Positions 1 to 5,265 of a DNA stretch of 5,342 nucleotides are shown one piece after another (the stretch's first letter is position 1; each line of letters starts with the position of its first letter). Below the pieces are notes generated by a model. The model was not told the origin of the DNA. It worked only from the letters and a program-made list of their open reading frames with translations, and ran no database searches. The stretch is from Candidatus Heimdallarchaeota archaeon (GTDB taxonomy: Archaea; Asgardarchaeota; Heimdallarchaeia; Heimdallarchaeales; Kariarchaeaceae). The stretch is taken from positions 1 through 5,342 of the forward strand of contig JAAFKL010000230.1 of assembly GCA_021399405.1 (NCBI GenBank). Reading direction: 5' to 3'. Both the position numbers and the translations under genes were made by a program.

Positions 1-152
1 AAGGTTTCTCCAAGGTGAACATCAAAAGATAGACCATCAACTGCGTGGACAAATTGTGATACATTCGAAGCTAGACTTTGAAAGAAATTCCTTTTCACTG
101 GATAAAGCTTTGTTAGATCTCGGACTGAAACTATTACCTCTTTATCACTCAT
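1..152 (-). CDS. dppF: Dpp/Opp-family ABC transporter ATP-binding protein, DppF/OppF type (5' part only, runs off the window)
   Basis: This is the second nucleotide-binding subunit of the importer, expected to pair with DppD at the inner face of the membrane and hydrolyse ATP. Only the first 50 codons are present because the window edge cuts the gene before the Walker A motif. The translated start MSDKEVIVSVRDLTKLYPVK, the later HAVDGLSFDV and the closing LGET are the classic N-terminal beta strands of OppF/DppF proteins, where Walker A follows within about ten residues. The ATG at 152-150 lies one base after the dppD stop (TAA, 156-154) and has a strong GAGGTGA ribosome-binding site 6 nt upstream. 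Position as the last visible gene of dppB-C-D-F fits the usual family order. The DppF rather than DppD assignment rests on that order and on the N-terminal pattern; ATP binding is inferred from the family because no catalytic motif is in view. Confidence 0.88.
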   Translation of the reverse strand, partial: MSDKEVIVSVRDLTKLYPVKRNFFQSLASNVSQFVHAVDGLSFDVHLGET

Positions 153-153
153 A

Positions 154-1119
154 TTATTTCACCTCTTCCTCATGCAATAAACATGCCACATAGCCATCAT
201 CAGTGGGAGTGTTTAATGGAATTTTTGTATCACATCCCTCAATTCGTTTATCACATCTTGGGTGAAAACGACATCCAGATGGTGGATCAATTAAATTGGG
301 GGGATATCCACCTATATCAAATAATTCGACCTTAGGGCCAGTAATGCTTGGAAATGCCTTCAACAATGCTTGTGTGTAAGGATGTTTTGGTTTTTTAAAT
401 ATGGTTTTTACTTCTCCAAATTCGCAGATCCTTCCAGCATACATTATGACAACTTTATCACAAATCTTGGTGATCACAGATAAATCATGGGTAACTATTA
501 TCATGGATAGATTAAATTGTTCCTTCATTTCTTTTAGGGCTGCTAATACTTGGGCTTGAACAATGACATCCAATGCGGTAACAGGTTCATCAGCTATGAT
601 TATACTTGGATTACAAATCAACGCCATTGCAATTAGAGATCTCTGCTTCATACCACCACTTAATTGATGGGGATAATCATTAGCCCTTGATGATGAGATG
701 CCAACAATGTCGAGTATTTTCAATACTCTGTCCCATGCCTCTTCACCTTTAACTTCAGGTTCATGAATTTTTATAACCTCTAATATTTGGTCTCCAATTT
801 TATGAACTGGATTCAATGCATTCATTGCTCCCTGGAACACCATTGAGATCTGCTTCCCTCTAATTTTAAGAATTTCTTTTAAGGAAAGGTCTGGTAAATT
901 TATTTTGTTAAATAATATTTCACCACTCAAAATCCTTCCAGCGCGAGGGAGTAATTTCATTATTGATAGACTGGTTGTAGTTTTACCACATCCACTCTCT
1001 CCTGCAAGTCCTAAAATTTCTCCTTCATTAAGTACAAAACTGATATCATCAACAGCCTTCACGGTTCCAGCTTTGGTTGTAAAATACGTTTTTAAATTGT
1101 TTATTTCTAATACTTTCAT
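154..1119 (-). CDS. dppD: Dpp/Opp-family ABC transporter ATP-binding protein, DppD/OppD type
   Basis: This is a complete 321-residue ATPase subunit that powers import together with DppF. Numbered from the ATG at 1119-1117, it shows Walker A GESGCGKT (40-47), a Q-loop in VFQGAMNALNP (Gln 96), the ABC signature LSGGM (153-157), Walker B IIIADEP with catalytic Glu 178, and the switch His 211 in VTHDLS. The C-terminal oligopeptide-transporter extension follows (PPNLIDPPSGCRFHPRC, about 273-289), with four cysteines at 283, 289, 296 and 313. In some DppD/OppD relatives such cysteines hold a [4Fe-4S] cluster. The reading frame is open for 21 more codons upstream, but that part overlaps the dppC 3' end and looks nothing like the family, whereas MKVLEINNLKTYF is a normal OppD beginning and has AAGGTGA 4 nt upstream. 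Length is normal for the family and all catalytic residues are intact. Peptide specificity is assumed from the family and not shown. Confidence 0.95.
   Translation of the reverse strand: MKVLEINNLKTYFTTKAGTVKAVDDISFVLNEGEILGLAGESGCGKTTTSLSIMKLLPRAGRILSGEILFNKINLPDLSLKEILKIRGKQISMVFQGAMNALNPVHKIGDQILEVIKIHEPEVKGEEAWDRVLKILDIVGISSSRANDYPHQLSGGMKQRSLIAMALICNPSIIIADEPVTALDVIVQAQVLAALKEMKEQFNLSMIIVTHDLSVITKICDKVVIMYAGRICEFGEVKTIFKKPKHPYTQALLKAFPSITGPKVELFDIGGYPPNLIDPPSGCRFHPRCDKRIEGCDTKIPLNTPTDDGYVACLLHEEEVK
159..165 (-). promoter_or_regulatory. Ribosome-binding site of dppF (GAGGTGA)
   Basis: On the minus strand GAGGTGA lies 6 nt before the dppF ATG, inside the last codons of dppD (GAG GTG AAA TAA). 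It fits the anti-Shine-Dalgarno end of archaeal and bacterial 16S rRNA well and fixes the dppF start. Its placement inside dppD suggests that translation of the two ATPases is coupled. Confidence 0.8.
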
Positions 1120-1123
1120 GATA

Positions 1124-1130
1124 TCACCTT
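1124..1130 (-). promoter_or_regulatory. Ribosome-binding site of dppD (AAGGTGA), overlapping the dppC stop
   Basis: AAGGTGA on the minus strand ends 4 nt before the dppD ATG at 1119. Its last three bases are the TGA stop codon of dppC (1126-1124), so a ribosome finishing dppC sits on the dppD site. This decides in favour of the 1119 start over the in-frame ATG at 1182. Confidence 0.8.
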
Positions 1131-2026
1131 TTACGAAGACGAGGATTAACAATCTCATCAAAAGCAAGTCCGATAAATGCAAAACTCAATGTCGTTAATG
1201 CTATGGCTACCGCGGGGGGATAAATTAACCAATATGCTCCTGTTGCGAAAGCTACTTGATCTTGAGCCTTTCTAAGCATCATACCAAGACTCCATTTAAG
1301 TGGATCTCCTAATCCTAAGAATGAAAGGAAGGCCTCATACAATATGGCCTGTCTAATGGAAGTGATGATCATAGTTACCATAAGAGGAAAGACATTTGGT
1401 AACAGGTGTTTGAATATGATATATCTATCTCTTCCACCAGAAGCGATTGTGCTTGTAATAAAAGTTTGCTCTCTCAGACTAAGGACTTGACCTCTTATCA
1501 GACGTGAAGAAACGGGCCAGAACACAACAACATAGACTAAAGCAATTAATTGCCAGCTCATTGGCTTTCCATAAATTATAGTTTGAAGAGATGACAGCAA
1601 TAACATCAAGGGTAGTGCAGGGATGACAATAACAATTTCAGAAAATCTAGAGATAAAACGATCTATCGTACCTCCTAGAAACGCACTTATCACACCTATG
1701 GTGGTCCCTAATATAACTGTCACAGAACCTGCGATAATACCAACTTGTAATGAAATTATCAAACTTTCGAATAGAATGGCTAAAATATCCTCTCCAAATC
1801 TATTAGTACCTAAAAGGTGTGTGGAACTGGGTTCTTGAAATGTATCTTCTGATCTTGCATAAGGGTCATATTCTGTCAGATTTGGACCGATGACCGCTAA
1901 TAATATAAGAGTTGATAAAATGATGATTCCAATTAATCCAAATTTATTTTGTTTGAATACATTCCAAGTTCTTATAATTTGTCGTATTTGTCTTTTAAAA
2001 TTATTTTGTATACTCATAATAAACAT
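1124..2026 (-). CDS. dppC: Dpp/Opp-family ABC transporter permease, DppC/OppC type
   Basis: This is a membrane permease of 300 residues that forms the import channel with DppB. It has the N-terminal helix of OppC proteins (about 30-49), then a short external segment leading to the family block HLLGTNRFGEDILA (70-83). More hydrophobic segments follow at about 93-118, 130-150, 158-176, 213-230 and 265-287. The EAA loop that docks on the ATPases is IASGGRDRYIIFKHLLPN (194-211), followed by the conserved EAFLSFLGLG (231-240) and the typical tail FDEIVNPRLRKR. The first ATG (2026) abuts the dppB stop TAG with no gap; an in-frame ATG at 2017 would give 297 residues. The only Shine-Dalgarno-like match, GGAG at 2033-2030, is 3 nt from the first and 12 nt from the second, so the start is uncertain by three codons. 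Family membership is clear; the substrate is not. Confidence 0.94.
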   Translation of the reverse strand: MFIMSIQNNFKRQIRQIIRTWNVFKQNKFGLIGIIILSTLILLAVIGPNLTEYDPYARSEDTFQEPSSTHLLGTNRFGEDILAILFESLIISLQVGIIAGSVTVILGTTIGVISAFLGGTIDRFISRFSEIVIVIPALPLMLLLSSLQTIIYGKPMSWQLIALVYVVVFWPVSSRLIRGQVLSLREQTFITSTIASGGRDRYIIFKHLLPNVFPLMVTMIITSIRQAILYEAFLSFLGLGDPLKWSLGMMLRKAQDQVAFATGAYWLIYPPAVAIALTTLSFAFIGLAFDEIVNPRLRKR

Positions 2027-3115
2027 CTACTCCGTTCTGATCCTTGGATCAAGGATTGCATATAATATCTCAGAAATTAAAAGACCAAGCAAGGTCAATC
2101 CTGCTATTATGATAAATGCTCCTTGTACAACTGGCCAATCTTTCCGTAATAAGGATTCAAACAAAAGAAAACCAGTACCTGGGTATGAAAACACTGTCTC
2201 TATCAATACACTTCCCCCAACTATCGCCCCAAAATCAAGACCCATCGAAGTTACAATTGGAAGTAACGCATTTCGAAGGCCATGACGGTATAATACTTTG
2301 GTATTTGATAGTCCTTTTGCATGTGCAGTTTGTATATAATCTTCTGAAAGGATATTAATCATATTTCCTCTAACAAACCAAGCCAATCCTAGGGTTCCAG
2401 ATAATACTAGTACTGTTAATGGCAGGGTTAAATGTCTAATAACATCAACAAAAATTTCCCAATCCGTGCCTGTCGCAGAAATAATTGGATCCTCGGCACC
2501 ATTTAATGGAAAGGAAAATCCCCAATTATCAACCTTTGCTTTATATCCGAAAATTCCTACAAAAAGCATTCCGACAAAAAATAAGGGGAAGGCATTATAT
2601 ACATTATAGGTGAGAACAAAAGTTGTGTCAGTTTTTGATCCTCTTCTCCAAGCTATAAATGCACCTAAAAGAATGCCGAATATATAACTTAGAATAAATG
2701 ATGAACCCAGCAATAATAAAGTCCAAGGTAGTGATTCACCTATTATCTCAGAAACAGGTCTTCTGTGAAGAAATGAAAAGCCCAGATCGCCCTTTAAAAG
2801 ATTTTTCAAAAATAAAATGTACTGTGTCCCAATTGGCTGGTCAAGCCCCCAATCTGATATCAAAGCAGCTCTTGTTTCGGCAGAAAGTCGTGGGTCTTGA
2901 GCAAATATGTTGGCAGCACTACCTGGTAGCATGTGATACAAATAGAATACTAGGGTTGTTGCGATAAAGAATGTTATAAATGCATCAAAAATTTTTTTGA
3001 AAATATACCTTGTAAGTTTAGATTGATAAAAACTGATTAACCATTGAAATCTATTTATTCGATTTGTATCATTAGATAATGTTAAATTTGTATCAATTTT
3101 TTTATTTGTAGTCAC
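2027..3115 (-). CDS. dppB: Dpp/Opp-family ABC transporter permease, DppB/OppB type (GTG start)
   Basis: This is a 362-residue permease, the first gene of the minus-strand operon and partner of DppC. After an Asn/Thr-rich hydrophilic stretch (1-35), the family sequence begins at RYIFKKIFDAF, with the first membrane helix at about 43-63. Further hydrophobic segments lie at about 131-155, 165-190, 227-249, 283-308 and 330-355. Family blocks include GLDQPIGTQYILFL (90-103), the EAA loop TAHAKGLSNTKVLYRHGLRN (263-282), ETVFSYPGTGFLLFES (306-321) and the C-terminal ILDPRIR. The start is GTG at 3115-3113, supported by GGTGA 6 nt upstream; I found no ATG, GTG or TTG between it and the first helix, so the N-terminal extension is probably real. 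It is longer than in most bacterial DppB proteins, which begin close to the first helix. The stop TAG is followed directly by the dppC ATG. Confidence 0.94.
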   Translation of the reverse strand: MTTNKKIDTNLTLSNDTNRINRFQWLISFYQSKLTRYIFKKIFDAFITFFIATTLVFYLYHMLPGSAANIFAQDPRLSAETRAALISDWGLDQPIGTQYILFLKNLLKGDLGFSFLHRRPVSEIIGESLPWTLLLLGSSFILSYIFGILLGAFIAWRRGSKTDTTFVLTYNVYNAFPLFFVGMLFVGIFGYKAKVDNWGFSFPLNGAEDPIISATGTDWEIFVDVIRHLTLPLTVLVLSGTLGLAWFVRGNMINILSEDYIQTAHAKGLSNTKVLYRHGLRNALLPIVTSMGLDFGAIVGGSVLIETVFSYPGTGFLLFESLLRKDWPVVQGAFIIIAGLTLLGLLISEILYAILDPRIRTE

Positions 3116-3121
3116 TAATTT

Positions 3122-3128
3122 TCACCAA
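3122..3128 (-). promoter_or_regulatory. Ribosome-binding site of dppB (TTGGTGA) deciding a GTG start
   Basis: On the minus strand TTGGTGA lies 6 nt before the GTG at 3115. No ATG occurs in frame until residue 62, inside the first membrane helix, so this site is what establishes the GTG start. It also implies that dppB mRNA carries a leader. Confidence 0.72.
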
Positions 3129-3138
3129 AAAGAATTCA

Positions 3139-3152
3139 GAATATCAATATTC
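3139..3152. repeat. Inverted repeat GAATAT-CA-ATATTC upstream of dppB, possible operator
   Basis: Two perfect 6-bp arms are separated by 2 bp, ending 24 bp upstream of the dppB GTG. If the dppB TATA box is the A+T block at 3167-3184, this palindrome falls at or just past the transcription start, where archaeal repressors often bind. In such A+T-rich DNA a palindrome this short can easily arise by chance. Confidence 0.35.
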
Positions 3153-3166
3153 AATGAATCCAGCGC

Positions 3167-3184
3167 TAAATATTTCTTATTAAA
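3167..3184 (-). promoter_or_regulatory. Possible TATA element for dppB
   Basis: Read on the minus strand this block contains TTTAATAA followed by AAATATTTA, both loosely like the archaeal TATA box. Transcription would start about 25 nt further on, at roughly 3156-3146, leaving a leader of 30-40 nt before the GTG. The match is weaker than for the rightward promoter, and other A+T runs nearby could serve instead. Confidence 0.35.
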
Positions 3185-3275
3185 TGTTTGGCAGGTAAGA
3201 ATAATACTCGCACTTTTTTCCCTCACAAGTTTTACATCATCCTGTCATTATTTGTAGTATCTTCAAAATAATTTC

Positions 3276-3355
3276 GTTCAATTGTCAAATAAACGAATTA
3301 ACTAATAATTCATTGTAATAAATGCAAGACTTTTGGTATTTCATTTAAATTGAAC
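3276..3355. repeat. Perfect inverted 8-mers GTTCAATT (3276-3283) and AATTGAAC (3348-3355)
   Basis: The two arms are exact reverse complements with 64 nt between them. The right arm ends 8 nt before the TATA box at 3364, next to where TFB would contact DNA. Partial copies (TTTCAA at 3389-3394, TTGAAA at 3402-3407) lie further downstream. A family of half-sites for one regulator is a reasonable guess, but chance is not excluded. Confidence 0.35.
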
Positions 3356-3363
3356 ACGATATT

Positions 3364-3373
3364 CTTATAAATA
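3364..3373 (+). promoter_or_regulatory. Archaeal TATA box of the binding-protein gene (CTTATAAATA)
   Basis: CTTATAAATA is a good match to the archaeal TATA box. A start of transcription about 25 nt downstream, near 3390-3398, would leave a leader of about 40-50 nt before the ATG at 3439. The bases just upstream (CGATATT) are not a strong purine-rich BRE. Confidence 0.55.
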
Positions 3374-3388
3374 TTTTAGTAATTGATG

Positions 3389-3407
3389 TTTCAACGGTTG
3401 TTTGAAA
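3389..3407. repeat. Inverted repeat TTTCAA-N7-TTGAAA at the predicted transcription start, possible operator
   Basis: Two 6-bp arms with a 7-bp spacer, enclosing a smaller palindrome CAAC-G-GTTG (3392-3400), lie about 20-30 bp after the TATA box, over the predicted start site. The position suits a repressor blocking RNA polymerase. The arms share the TTCAA/TTGAA word with other sites in this region. Confidence 0.4.
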
Positions 3408-3425
3408 AAATAACATAATAAAATT

Positions 3426-3429
3426 AGGA
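3426..3429 (+). promoter_or_regulatory. Weak ribosome-binding site AGGA of the binding-protein gene
   Basis: AGGA ends 9 nt before the ATG at 3439 and touches the ATG at 3430. It therefore favours the downstream start, which also gives the better signal peptide start (MKTKYMIL). It is much weaker than the GGTGA sites of the minus-strand genes. Confidence 0.4.
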
Positions 3430-3438
3430 ATGAGAAAT

Positions 3439-3519
3439 ATGAAAACAAAATATATGATTCTGACATCAGTTTTCCTATCATTGTTGATGATACTCCAACC
3501 AGTTTCTGTCACATCCGCG
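3439..3519 (+). other. Signal peptide of the binding protein
   Basis: The first 27 residues have a basic start (MKTKY), a hydrophobic core (ILTSVFLSLLMILQ) and a small-residue cleavage site SVTSA before ATDKP. No cysteine follows the core, so this is a Sec-type class I signal and not a lipoprotein signal. Confidence 0.82.
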
Positions 3520-5265
3520 GCGACAGACAAACCAATTGGTGGTGTGGTCAAAACAGCGATGGGCGCAGATGCGACGACAATGAACCCAATTTTCTGGGGT
3601 AGCATATATGACTTGGAGATATTAACTTCAGTGTATGATACCTTAGTAGGTTTTGATATCAATAATGTACCTACTGGAATTATTAGTACTGGATGGACCT
3701 ATATACCTGATGAAAGCGCAATAGTTTTTGATTTGCATAGTGATATGAAATGGCACGATGGAACCGCAATGACTGCTGAAGACATTAGATGGAATTTTGA
3801 AGATTTGTATCTGGCTGATTTTGAAGATAATGGCATCCAAAATATTCAAAGGAATAGTTGGTTATTTGAATATATGGTCAATGCTACCATTGTCAGCCCT
3901 ACTCAGGTGAAAGTATTCTTTAGCTACACACCTAAATTGAGTGATTTGCTCATTGAGATCGGTACATCTTGGATACTTCCAAAACACATTTGGGATCCAA
4001 TAACTGATTATGCAGGTTTCACCAATGATAATCCCATAGGTAGCGGTCCTTTCAAATTTGAAGAATGGCAAAAGGGTCAATTCTTTAGACTAACAAGAAA
4101 TGCAGATTATTACCTTGATGGACCAAATATTGAAACAAAAATTGTTGAGATTGTGAGAGAAGTAGAGACAGGTTATTACAAACTTAGCACCGGAGATTTG
4201 CAGATTCTAGGCGCTGTTCCTCCAGAACTAGAGGCTATCGCTCTAAATGATCCAAACATAGCAATTCACCAGAATCTTGAGGATTTCTGGATGACTCTAG
4301 GGATGAATCAAAGACGCTATCCCAATAATGTTAAAGAATTTAGGCAAGGAGTATATCATGCAGTGGATGTTCAAGAAATAATTGATATATCTCGATTTGG
4401 TAGAGGTGCTCATATGCCAGCTTCCGGTAATCTTCCTTGGGGTGAATATTATAATCCAGATGCCAAGACATATGCTCATGATGTTGTTTTAGCTAACTCA
4501 ACATTTGATGGTATTGGCTTCACAGATCAAAATGGAGATGGTTGGCGACAAGATGCAAATGGCACTAGATTGACTTTTGACTTTTTAGTCTCATCTGATT
4601 TTGAATCATCAGTTACTACTGGTAAATTAGTGAAAGAACAGATGGAACTTGTTGGTATAGAAGTAAATGTTGTCCCACTCCTCTTTGATGTGATCTGGGA
4701 TCAAATTGGTGGTTCTGGATTGGGTACCTACAATTATGACTGGTACTACATAGGATGGGTTGGTTTCTGGAGTGATAGGCACTCAGGTTGGGCCGATTGG
4801 TTATACAGCGCAAATGGCTGGTGGGGTGGAGATGTCAACCTCCCCGGATGGTCAGGTCCTGCTTATGTTCAGATGACAAACTTAACCGAATTGATTAAAT
4901 TTGAAACAGATGAAGCTGTTATCAAATCACTACTAGATGAAGTACAAGTACTTGCAGCAGAAGAGTTGCCGTACATCGCATTGGATATTGTTGCTGGTGT
5001 TAGCCTTTATCGAACCGATATGTTTGATGGTTGGTTAATGGGTAACGTTTCAAGTCCGAATAACTTCTATTCCTTCAACAATATCTGGCAAAAAGATGTA
5101 ACTGGACCAGTTGTTTCTACAATTGTGACAACTATAGACGGTGTCGAAACTACAATATTAGTAACTGCTGAAGCTACGCCCGGATTTGAATTGCTAGCGG
5201 GACTTTCCTCTATAATACTAATAACAATATTGTCCGTCGGTTATCGTAAACGAAAATTAGTTTAA
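3439..5265 (+). CDS. Extracellular solute-binding protein, family 5 (peptide/oligosaccharide type), with C-terminal PGF-type membrane anchor
   Basis: This is the ligand-binding component of the importer, 608 residues from the ATG at 3439. An in-frame ATG at 3430 directly abuts AGGA (3426-3429), which is too close, while 3439 lies 9 nt after it. Residues 1-27 form a signal peptide, probably cleaved after TSA. Family-5 blocks follow: LTSVYDTLVGFD (62-73), the signature region FDLHSDMKWHDGTAMTAEDI (97-116), GSGPFKFEEW (201-210), the helix EFRQGVYHAVDVQEII (300-315), and KEQMELVGIEVNVV (399-412) of the second lobe. A Trp-rich stretch at about 434-472 lies in the ligand-binding half. Five Asn-X-Ser/Thr sequons (148, 353, 374, 481, 536) fit an exported archaeal glycoprotein. 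I see no cysteine, so it is not a lipoprotein; a Thr/Val-rich stalk leads to PGFELLAGL, a helix and RKRK. It is transcribed divergently from dppBCDF, its likely partner. The ligand is unknown. Confidence 0.93.
   Translation: MKTKYMILTSVFLSLLMILQPVSVTSAATDKPIGGVVKTAMGADATTMNPIFWGSIYDLEILTSVYDTLVGFDINNVPTGIISTGWTYIPDESAIVFDLHSDMKWHDGTAMTAEDIRWNFEDLYLADFEDNGIQNIQRNSWLFEYMVNATIVSPTQVKVFFSYTPKLSDLLIEIGTSWILPKHIWDPITDYAGFTNDNPIGSGPFKFEEWQKGQFFRLTRNADYYLDGPNIETKIVEIVREVETGYYKLSTGDLQILGAVPPELEAIALNDPNIAIHQNLEDFWMTLGMNQRRYPNNVKEFRQGVYHAVDVQEIIDISRFGRGAHMPASGNLPWGEYYNPDAKTYAHDVVLANSTFDGIGFTDQNGDGWRQDANGTRLTFDFLVSSDFESSVTTGKLVKEQMELVGIEVNVVPLLFDVIWDQIGGSGLGTYNYDWYYIGWVGFWSDRHSGWADWLYSANGWWGGDVNLPGWSGPAYVQMTNLTELIKFETDEAVIKSLLDEVQVLAAEELPYIALDIVAGVSLYRTDMFDGWLMGNVSSPNNFYSFNNIWQKDVTGPVVSTIVTTIDGVETTILVTAEATPGFELLAGLSSIILITILSVGYRKRKLV
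5179..5262 (+). other. PGF-CTERM-like C-terminal sorting and anchor segment
   Basis: The last 28 residues begin with PGFELLAGL, continue as a hydrophobic helix (about residues 584-601) and end in the basic tail RKRKLV. Proteins with a PGF-CTERM tail in Euryarchaeota are processed by archaeosortase A, which removes the helix and attaches a lipid. Here the tripartite layout and the Thr-rich stalk before it (about 555-580) match that plan. Whether this organism has a matching archaeosortase is not visible; otherwise the helix would simply be a permanent anchor. Confidence 0.72.

Larger units (their letters stand above)
3116..3438. promoter_or_regulatory. Divergent intergenic control region between dppB and the binding-protein gene
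   Basis: These roughly 320 bases hold no credible gene; the open frames crossing it are short and run antisense into the binding-protein gene. The region is strongly A+T-rich and must contain both promoters: leftward for dppBCDF and rightward for the binding protein. The five-base word TTCAA or its complement TTGAA occurs six times (from 3150, 3262, 3277, 3350, 3390 and 3402), more than the one or two I estimate by hand for this base composition. Specific candidate elements are listed separately. The length is generous for an archaeal divergent promoter pair and leaves room for a transcription factor site. Confidence 0.75.

Noticed and set aside
1120..1182. A longer dppD starting at the ATG at 1182
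   Set aside because: The extra 21 residues overlap the dppC 3' end and lack family similarity, and the strong AAGGTGA site points to 1119.
905..1198. Plus-strand open frame of 97 codons across dppD and dppC
   Set aside because: It lies opposite well-conserved ATPase and permease sequence and shows no domain or ribosome-binding site; it is a shadow frame.
1890..2285. Plus-strand open frame of 131 codons across the dppC-dppB junction
   Set aside because: It is antisense to clear permease coding sequence, and its product has no recognisable motif.
2698..2967. Plus-strand open frame of 89 codons inside dppB
   Set aside because: It is antisense to a conserved permease region and has no independent support.
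3430..3438. Start of the binding protein at the ATG at 3430
   Set aside because: The AGGA directly touches this ATG, while the ATG at 3439 has workable spacing and gives a cleaner signal peptide; the difference is only three residues.
3439..3519. Lipoprotein signal peptide on the binding protein
   Set aside because: No cysteine follows the hydrophobic core, and I see none in the whole protein, so a lipobox is excluded.
3345..3662. Minus-strand open frame covering the binding-protein start and promoter
   Set aside because: It overlaps the signal peptide coding region and the TATA box on the other strand; its hydrophobic part mirrors A+T-rich sequence.
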